A DNA stretch of 64,000 bases from Gambelia wislizenii (taxonomy: Eukaryota > Chordata > Lepidosauria > Squamata > Crotaphytidae). Location of the stretch: assembly GCA_030847615.1 (NCBI GenBank), contig JAUMIR010000001.1, forward strand, positions 165,637,001 through 165,701,000, read 5' to 3'. Shown piece after piece: positions 58,440-64,000 of this stretch. The notes beneath the pieces were generated by a model that ran no database searches, was not told where the DNA came from, and worked only from the letters and a program-made list of their open reading frames with translations. The first letter of the stretch is position 1. Each line of letters begins with the position of its first letter. The translations under genes were made by a program, and so were the position numbers.

Positions 58440-60960
58440 AAACATTGGAAGTAAATAAGATCTTCAAAAGGCTTTGCATGTTGTCATATGAGCTCTTAAA
58501 TTTTCCAGACAGCTTTGGATATTGGGTGCTTTAGAACTATAATAATTAAATAAATTATGACCAGAGTTGGTGGGGGGAGCTGAAGAAACCCACAACATTT
58601 CAGATCAATTCTAAGAATAACAACAATCTTTTATTCACCTGTGCTTATTTTCTTCTTGTTTCTAGTTCTTTTGCCTCTAGATTGTTCTACAAAGGCATAG
58701 CAGTTAAAAATCTATCTCTTTGTATGCATCACAGACACAACCAGGCCAAGCACATTTCAAAACAGAAGAGCAGTCCAGTGGAATTACCTGTGATTTTGCA
58801 TGATTATTAATGGAATCACATTCTGAAGCCATTGTAGAACAATTTAAGCATGCATAGAGAGATCACCAAGGCCCTGCATATAATTTCTGACCCCTGGAAA
58901 TGGTTACACTAGTCATGGAAGAACTTGTGCAGCCTGTAACTGCCATATTGCATATTTAATTAATTAATCATATGAGGGTAGAGGTGGGGGAGCAACTGTG
59001 AATTGTTTTTCAGTATTCTGTTTAGTGATCTGGCATCAGGTGCTATGACTTAATGGAATTAACATATTAAGGGGGCAATAGCAGTATTTTGCATTACAAA
59101 TACCTTATGAGTAATTGTTCTCATGCAATGTGCATATCTGAGCCACTTCCAACTCTTACTATCCCCTTCGCTATGGAAATTAATGGGAGCTGGAAGCGCT
59201 TAAGTTTGATTCAATTATATCCATTGGACAACAGAAATAAGTTTAGCCACCATCTATGTCATAACTAAGTATGTGTCTAATTCTCTTTTTCATAGAAATC
59301 AATGGGACTCAAGCGTGCTTTGAGTGGTGCCGTTTGCAAGGATGTCAACAAACTGAAATGTAGCTATGCACTGCACCAGCTAAAATATCAGCCTTCAATG
59401 GGGTTAATTAGGCAGATGTTTGGCCCTGAACCTCCTGTCAAATCCCAGTCATATAAAGTGACTGGGTCTGGTTCAGTTCTTTCCATATGAAATAGGAATC
59501 AGTAGATCTATTGCATTAAGAAATGTTGGACTAATTGACTGGAGACAGAGAACTCATGCACTATAGGATCCAAGAATGTAAGCTCTAATGAGTTGCCAAG
59601 TCCACAGTTCAAATCACAGCTTAGTCTGCTAACAGACTAGTCACTATCCTGAGAACTAGTGTAGCATAACAGCAAAGATACTGAGTGGTGAACCAGAAAG
59701 TCCCTATTTTGAATCTTGCCTCTGCCATGAACTTTCAATATGATATCAGGTTAGTAATTGTTAGTCCTCTGATATGTGAAACACGATAATAATACTCAAT
59801 GTATAGGGTGGCTATAAGGATTATAATTACATCACAGGGTTGTTGAGCATTGTTGTAAGGTTGTTGAAACCCTATTAGATACTCTGAACACCCTAGATTC
59901 CCCACTTACTTGCTACTTATTACTATTGTGAGCAAAAGAATTATTGTGTACACTAAGAGTAATAATGTAAGAAGTATATGAGCTTAAGAGTGATATATAG
60001 GTAATTAACAATAATATGAACACAAAAGTTTTAAATACCTAATCTCTTTTTCCTCCCCTTCCAATATCCATAAATACAAATAAAATGTGCAATAAAATGT
60101 ACTATGGCTACTCACATTACCATTTTGGATTCTACAACCATTTCATATCTCTGCAATTTCCTCTAACAATTTGCTTTCCTAGAGCCAACCCATTAAATCA
60201 TTTCAGAACCAAGTGCAGCAGCCACTCTTAGCCAATACGTCCTATAGATAGCCAATACATCTAATAGATAGCAAATATGTCCTATGTCTCCACCTTCAGA
60301 ATGATGAAAAGCAAATGCTCTATTTGTTTTATATTTAGGAAAGCTTAAGGAATGGCATGCCACAATCATCTTTATTATCAGCTCACCTACTGCACCTTTC
60401 AACACTTGAGTAGGTGGCTTTCCAAGAAGGAAAAGACTTTTACAGATTTCAGCACATTCAAATCCAGCCTGCACACTTCTCAGTGGCAGATAATATGACC
60501 CCATATTCCATATTTTCATCTCCACAACATTTGGTGTATTGCACCCACAAAATCCCTGTTAATTAACCAAACATCAACAACCATGCCTCCCCAACCTCCA
60601 CTCTAGGAGTTTCCACATTTACACTGACCAATGTCAGAATGTTACTCCTTTCACTAGAATGTTTATAAATGATTATTAAAGAAGGCTGTCCAAGGGCACT
60701 TTCACACATAACACAAGCAGTGGAATTTTAACTTGGGGGTATTCAACAAGCTTATTTCCAGATGAGTTGGTACAGGACTGCTGCTTTACACTCTTATTCC
60801 AGACTAAGTCCATTGAGTTCAATGGATCTTAACCAGACACTGGGCCAACGTTAAAGTCTTACATTGTTTGAAGTATTGCTTTATAATTTGGACAGAACAC
60901 CTGCACAGGCTAGGGTTTTGATGGCTCTCTTCCTTTTTCTGCCGTGCACACGTGTGTGAG
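58440..60960. other. KCNQ5 intron 1 near the exon, few repeats
   Basis: No large transposon was recognised in this 2.5 kb. A faint SINE-like segment (ACTAGTGTAGCATAACAGC) lies near 59655. Freedom from large insertions near the exon is common for regulatory parts of first introns, but I cannot identify particular elements. Confidence 0.4.
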
Positions 60961-60962
60961 CA

Positions 60963-60987
60963 AAAAAAAAAAAAAAAGGGGGGGGGA
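60963..60987. repeat. Homopolymer A/G run
   Basis: A run of A followed by a run of G marks the border between the AT-rich intron and the GC-rich exon region. Confidence 0.85.
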
Positions 60988-61357
60988 AGCTGTTCAAAGG
61001 TGCCATTTGCGCCATGGTGGGTGAAAGCGCCTTAAAGGAGATGCCGTGGTGGGAAGTCATCCGTGGCGTGGACGCCTGACACCGACGCGCCCAGATCTGT
61101 CCCTCCTCTCTCTCCAGAGAGCAAGAGGTGCTCGCTTCAAAGCCTGGCCGGGGCAGCGCCCCCGGCGCCCGTTCCCCCGGGTTCAGACACACCTCCCACC
61201 CCCTCCACCCGCGCGCAGCCACGCAGCCGGACCCCCGCCAGGCCCCTCCCCGCCACGCCCGGCTCGCCCGCTTGCCTCTCCTCCACCTGTTGCCAGGTAG
61301 GGGCCCCTCCGTGCGGCAGGAAAGCCAGCCCCGGTGCACCGCGCCCCCTGCCCCGAG

Positions 61358-61366
61358 TACTCACAC
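61358..61366 (-). other. KCNQ5: Splice donor of KCNQ5 exon 1
   Basis: Read on the minus strand, the exon ends GCGTTCGT and the intron begins GTGAGTA at 61364, a strong donor. A GTG shifted by two bases would also be possible, but GTGAGT fits the consensus better. It preserves the Phe-Val that in known KCNQ5 proteins continues into S1. Confidence 0.88.
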
Positions 61367-61750
61367 GAACGCGTGGTAGATGAACGCCCAGCCCCGGGGT
61401 CGCTCCAGCACGTTGTAGAGATAGTTTTGCAGCTTCCTGTACTTCGCGTTCCGCCGGTAGATCGGGTTGCTGCTGCTGTAGGAGAGCGGCTTCCCCAAGA
61501 GGCTCATCCGGGCGCCTCCTTGCTTACCTCTGCGGCTCTCTCGCAAGCCAAGCCCGCCGCCGCCGCCGGTGCCCAGGAGGAGCAAGCCGTCCCCTCGCGG
61601 GGGCGCCGAGTTCAGGAGCACCCTGCTCCGGCCGGACTCCACATCCTTCATCCCGCCGCCGCCGCCGTGGTGGCGCCCCGCCGAGCTGCTCTTCAGCCAG
61701 AGCCCGGCGGAGCCGCCCTCGTCGTCTCCTCCGCTGTGGCTGCGGGGCAT
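61365..61750 (-). CDS. KCNQ5: KCNQ5 (Kv7.5 potassium channel), first coding exon
   Basis: KCNQ5 is a voltage-gated potassium channel subunit of the plasma membrane that contributes to the neuronal and smooth-muscle M-current. The exon encodes 128 codons plus two bases. It starts [13 protein letters not shown] and carries the family's N-terminal blocks [32 protein letters not shown] and [10 protein letters not shown], then [20 protein letters not shown], which enters transmembrane segment S1. These blocks match the KCNQ5 N terminus as I know it from mammals; the Gly/His-rich linkers differ. The start is the ATG at 61750 with G at -3. No in-frame ATG lies upstream, although the frame stays open for about 139 more codons. 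The exon ends GT|GTGAGTA, splitting a valine codon in phase 2. The S1-S6, pore and C-terminal exons are outside the window. Confidence 0.95.
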
Positions 61751-64000
61751 GGCATCACGGCGGCGCGGCCAAAAGCAGCGGAGGTGGCGGTAGCGGCGGC
61801 GGCGGCCCCAGGAGAGGGTACGGGGCCCCTCTTGGCTCAAGGAGGTGGGAGGCGAGCAGCCTCGTCCAGGCGCAGAGGGGCGAAGGAGGAGAAGGAGCAG
61901 CAGGAGAAGAAGGCGGGGGAAAGGCGGCCGGGGCTCGAGGCGCCTGGCGCCTTCCCCACAGCTCCCGCTGAGCAGGAAGGGGGCGGCTGTGGGGGCCACC
62001 TTGCGAAGCCACGGCAGGGAGAGGGAGCGAGGAGCCTTCCGGGAGGGAGGCAGGGAAGGAGGGGAGACGAAAAGAAGGCAAGAGGGAGAGGTTGGCGGAG
62101 GCTCCCCTCGCGCGCCTCTGCCCTCGCCCAGATCCGCTTTGCCCGCTGTTCGCCTCAGAGGCACCAAAACTGCCTCACCACCGCCTCCGCCTCCTCAGCT
62201 ACCGTTTTTCCTCATTGTGAAAACAAAACACCCCCCGCCGCCACACACAAACAAAAAACTTTGGAGTAATGACTGGGAGTGAGGTGTCTGTCTAGTCCCA
62301 ACAATAACGCAACAAGAGTGTTGCTCTTCTTTCTCATCGCCTCAGAGTGAGCTCCAGGGACGTCCACAAATGACACAAGGAAAAGCGAAGAAGTGCTTGA
62401 AGTGAGGGGTGGGGAGAGCGGGAAGGAGGAGAGCGAGGGGGAGGGAGGGACAGCAAGCCGGCTGTCTTGATTTATAGAAACTGGTTTTAAAAAGAGAGAG
62501 AGAGAAGAAGAAGAAGCAGCCTTGGAAAGACACAGAGTAACGCTGAAAGCTCCTGCTGCTACCCTTGGCTTGTCAGTACATTTTTGCTCTGCCAGGGCGA
62601 GGACTTCTTGGGAGGGAGGGAGGGAGGGAGAGAGAGACAAGCTGTTGCTCGCCGTCCAAGCGCCAAAAGGAAGTCGCACCACCGAGAGCTCCCCGAAGGA
62701 AAGAGCCGAGGGGAGGAAAAGCGCGCGCGCGGCGGGGGGGGGAGAGGCGCGTAGGAGGATGCTCCCAGTACGTCCCCGTCCCCTCGTGCGAAAGAGCCGC
62801 AGAAGGCACGAAAAACAGCAGCTGTCAGGATGGTGATAATGAGGATGAGAAGGCTCAGCTCGTGGCGGTTACGCAACAAGGAACTCTCCCTCGAAAAGTC
62901 CTCAAACAGTTTCAAGTTCAGTAGCAGCTCCTGTTTAGAGCTGGACTATGGAAGCAATCTCTCCAAAAAGCTTCGCACACTCCTCTCTCTCTCTCTTAAG
63001 TTTTAGAGCCTTTTCCCACGGGTGTGTTGTTGCTCTGTCGGCCGCATTACTCCATAAACACCCCACTTCCGCGCCCTAAAAAACAACAACACCCCCCCCC
63101 GAGAATCTCCCCACGGGGGAAAGAGCACTGCGCCTACGTTGCCTTGGATGCGAAATTAATCCAGCGGGGTGGGAATGACTGAATGGAGGAGGGGAGGGGA
63201 GAGGAGAGCGCCCTCTTTTTGCGCTTCTTGCACATTTCCGCCAAGTTTCAAGAGATTTCGCAGCTTTCCGAGCCAAAGGGATAGTATGGATAGTTGACGA
63301 CGCGGACTCTCAATGTGAGCGGGCGGGAAGGGAGAAAAAGAAGCCGAGAGGTTTCCCCCCCCCCCCATCGCTCTGGCTGGCTTCCCACAGTGCCTGAAAC
63401 CGAACACGCGCGGCCGCTTCCCAGCTCTTGCCCCTTTCGTTGTGGCACACAGTTTAAGAAACTGGTTGTCACTCAGGGGACGCGACACCCCTTCATTTGT
63501 TGAAATACTATTATTTCAGGCCCGGCGTCGCCCAGGGCGCCGGCCACCCCTCCCTCCCTCCCCCGAATACGTGGCGAGTGGACCGGCACAATGTGTTCTG
63601 AGGTAACGAAAGGCAAACCCGAGCGGGAGCGGCATCCTTGTAGCACCTGCCCCGCCAGCAACTCCACAGCTCAGCGGGGAGGGGTGGTGGCCGAGTGGGG
63701 CGGCTCTTAAAATCTTGTTGTAGGGTCCTCTAATAATCCACCCAATAGAAAGCTGCACATTATTACTTGATCTTGGATTAGGACAACATTCCTGCATGGC
63801 TGGGGGTTGGACTGGATGGCCCTTGTGGTCTCTTCCAACTCTACAATTCTATGATTCCCCGGGGTGCCCTCTTTCACCGAGGCGGCCAAAAGGGCTCACT
63901 CCGCCCGAGGCATCTTCCCTCAGAACGGCGGAGAAGGAGAAGGGGCGGGGAGAGTCCTGAGGAAGGAAATAAAAACTGACTTCTGAAGAAAGTTGAGTGT
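61751..64000 (-). promoter_or_regulatory. KCNQ5: KCNQ5 5' UTR and promoter region
   Basis: This is the sequence upstream of the KCNQ5 ATG on the minus strand. The proximal 450 bases are GC-rich with long purine/pyrimidine runs and no stop in the KCNQ5 frame, probably mostly 5' UTR. Farther out are GC-rich blocks, (GGGA)n and (GA)n runs near 62604-62640 and 62490-62515, a CCAAT-like motif near 63741 and a GC-box-like GGGGCGGGG near 63941. I see no convincing TATA box at a fixed distance, which is usual for a CpG-island promoter. The transcription start cannot be placed from sequence alone. Confidence 0.6.
63783..63858 (+). mobile_element. CR1 3'-end fragment in the KCNQ5 upstream region
   Basis: About 75 bp match the CR1 3' end: GGGTTGGACTGGATGGCCC, then CTCTTCCAACTCTAC and the terminal ATTCTATGATT octamer tail. 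It is plus-strand and strongly 5'-truncated. It lies about 2.1 kb upstream of the KCNQ5 ATG, immediately beyond the GC-rich core. Confidence 0.88.

Larger units (their letters stand above)
1..61364 (-). other. KCNQ5: KCNQ5 intron 1 (5' part, incomplete)
   Basis: Everything to the left of the exon 1 donor lies downstream of it on the minus strand, so it is the beginning of intron 1. No second KCNQ5 exon (S1-S2 coding sequence) was recognised, which agrees with the very long first intron of vertebrate KCNQ5. The intron is filled with the transposons listed separately. LINE insertions occur in both orientations relative to the gene: two CR1 copies and the Tx1-like element are sense, while one CR1, one L2 and the BovB-like element are antisense. 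The acceptor is outside the window. Confidence 0.85.
61040..63720. other. CpG island covering KCNQ5 exon 1 and promoter
   Basis: CpG dinucleotides and GC runs are dense from about 61040 to 62200 and again from about 62560 to 63720, in sharp contrast to the AT-rich intron where CpG is rare. The island covers the coding exon and upstream region. The boundaries were judged by eye. Confidence 0.8.

Noticed and set aside
59302..59490. 62-codon frame MGLKRALSGAV... in intron 1
   Set aside because: No similarity to a known protein, no splice sites in suitable places, and the length is expected by chance.
59640..59900. Possible sixth Sauria-type SINE
   Set aside because: GTGTAGCATAACAGC and a TTTTGAATCTTGCCTCTG segment resemble the head, but the body and (ACA)n tail are not recognisable.
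61361..62167. A 268-codon frame as the full KCNQ5 N terminus
   Set aside because: Its first codon is TTG, not ATG, and the upstream 139 residues are low-complexity. The known KCNQ5 start block (MPR...GGxAGLW) begins at 61750.
61046..62282. Plus-strand frames of 80-310 codons opposite KCNQ5 exon 1
   Set aside because: They are antisense shadows of the GC-rich exon and 5' UTR. Composition is Pro/Ala/Arg/Gly-rich from GC content, with no recognisable domain or splice structure.
62815..62845. Possible REST/RE1 site (CAGCTGTCA...GGTGATAAT) in the KCNQ5 upstream region
   Set aside because: Each half matches the RE1 halves at only about six of nine positions and the gap is four bases, not two. Too weak to call without a position-weight score.

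Overview
This is vertebrate nuclear DNA, almost certainly from a squamate reptile (lizard or snake). The case for that is the mixture of repeats: young CR1, L2 and BovB LINEs, Sauria-type SINEs ending in (ACA)n, a tRNA-headed SINE with an L2-like tail, a Tx1-clade LINE, and many small Tigger-, hAT- and Harbinger-like DNA transposons. There are no bacterial features. I recognised only one host coding segment.

Host gene: 61365-61750 on the minus strand is the first coding exon of KCNQ5 (Kv7.5, the M-current potassium channel). It runs from the initiator ATG to the first residues of transmembrane segment S1 and ends at a GTGAGT splice donor. Its 5' UTR and promoter lie to the right, inside a GC- and CpG-rich island (about 61040-63720). 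Everything to the left, 1-61364, is therefore the beginning of KCNQ5 intron 1, read on the minus strand. The larger open reading frames in it belong to transposons.

Layout of the intron by coordinate: (1) 256-1323, a Tigger-like element split by a Harbinger-like element. (2) 3161-7935, a nearly full-length CR1 on the minus strand with ORF1, ORF2 and a 5' region made of tandem promoter-like repeats. (3) 9993-10620 and 12641-13210, two Harbinger-like elements with TAA target duplications. (4) 13352-14147, a LINE 3' fragment flanked by an unusually long 205-bp direct repeat. (5) 14606-15137, a DNA transposon that has expanded an internal minisatellite. (6) 31410-36587, a DNA transposon containing a long palindrome and a 3.7-kb Tx1-like LINE with an 11-bp target duplication. 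(7) 37756-39855, a CR1 3' end, an unassigned retroelement and a Harbinger-like element. (8) 41880-46250, hAT, Tigger-like, L2-in-Penelope-like and hairpin elements. (9) 47000-52966, a BovB-like LINE carrying a LINE fragment and a 4.5-kb CR1; that CR1 carries three more insertions. Between these lie AT-rich stretches with old SINE and L2 relics or nothing I recognise.

No cellular pathway operates here beyond the KCNQ5 promoter and exon. The best leads are the CR1 promoter monomers (TATA plus three AP-1-like sites), the 205-bp duplication, the Harbinger-like families with a shared core but different ends, an unassigned 691-bp retroelement with a short ORF, and several long inverted repeats that would be transcribed inside KCNQ5 pre-mRNA. 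All family names come from reading motifs, not from database searches.
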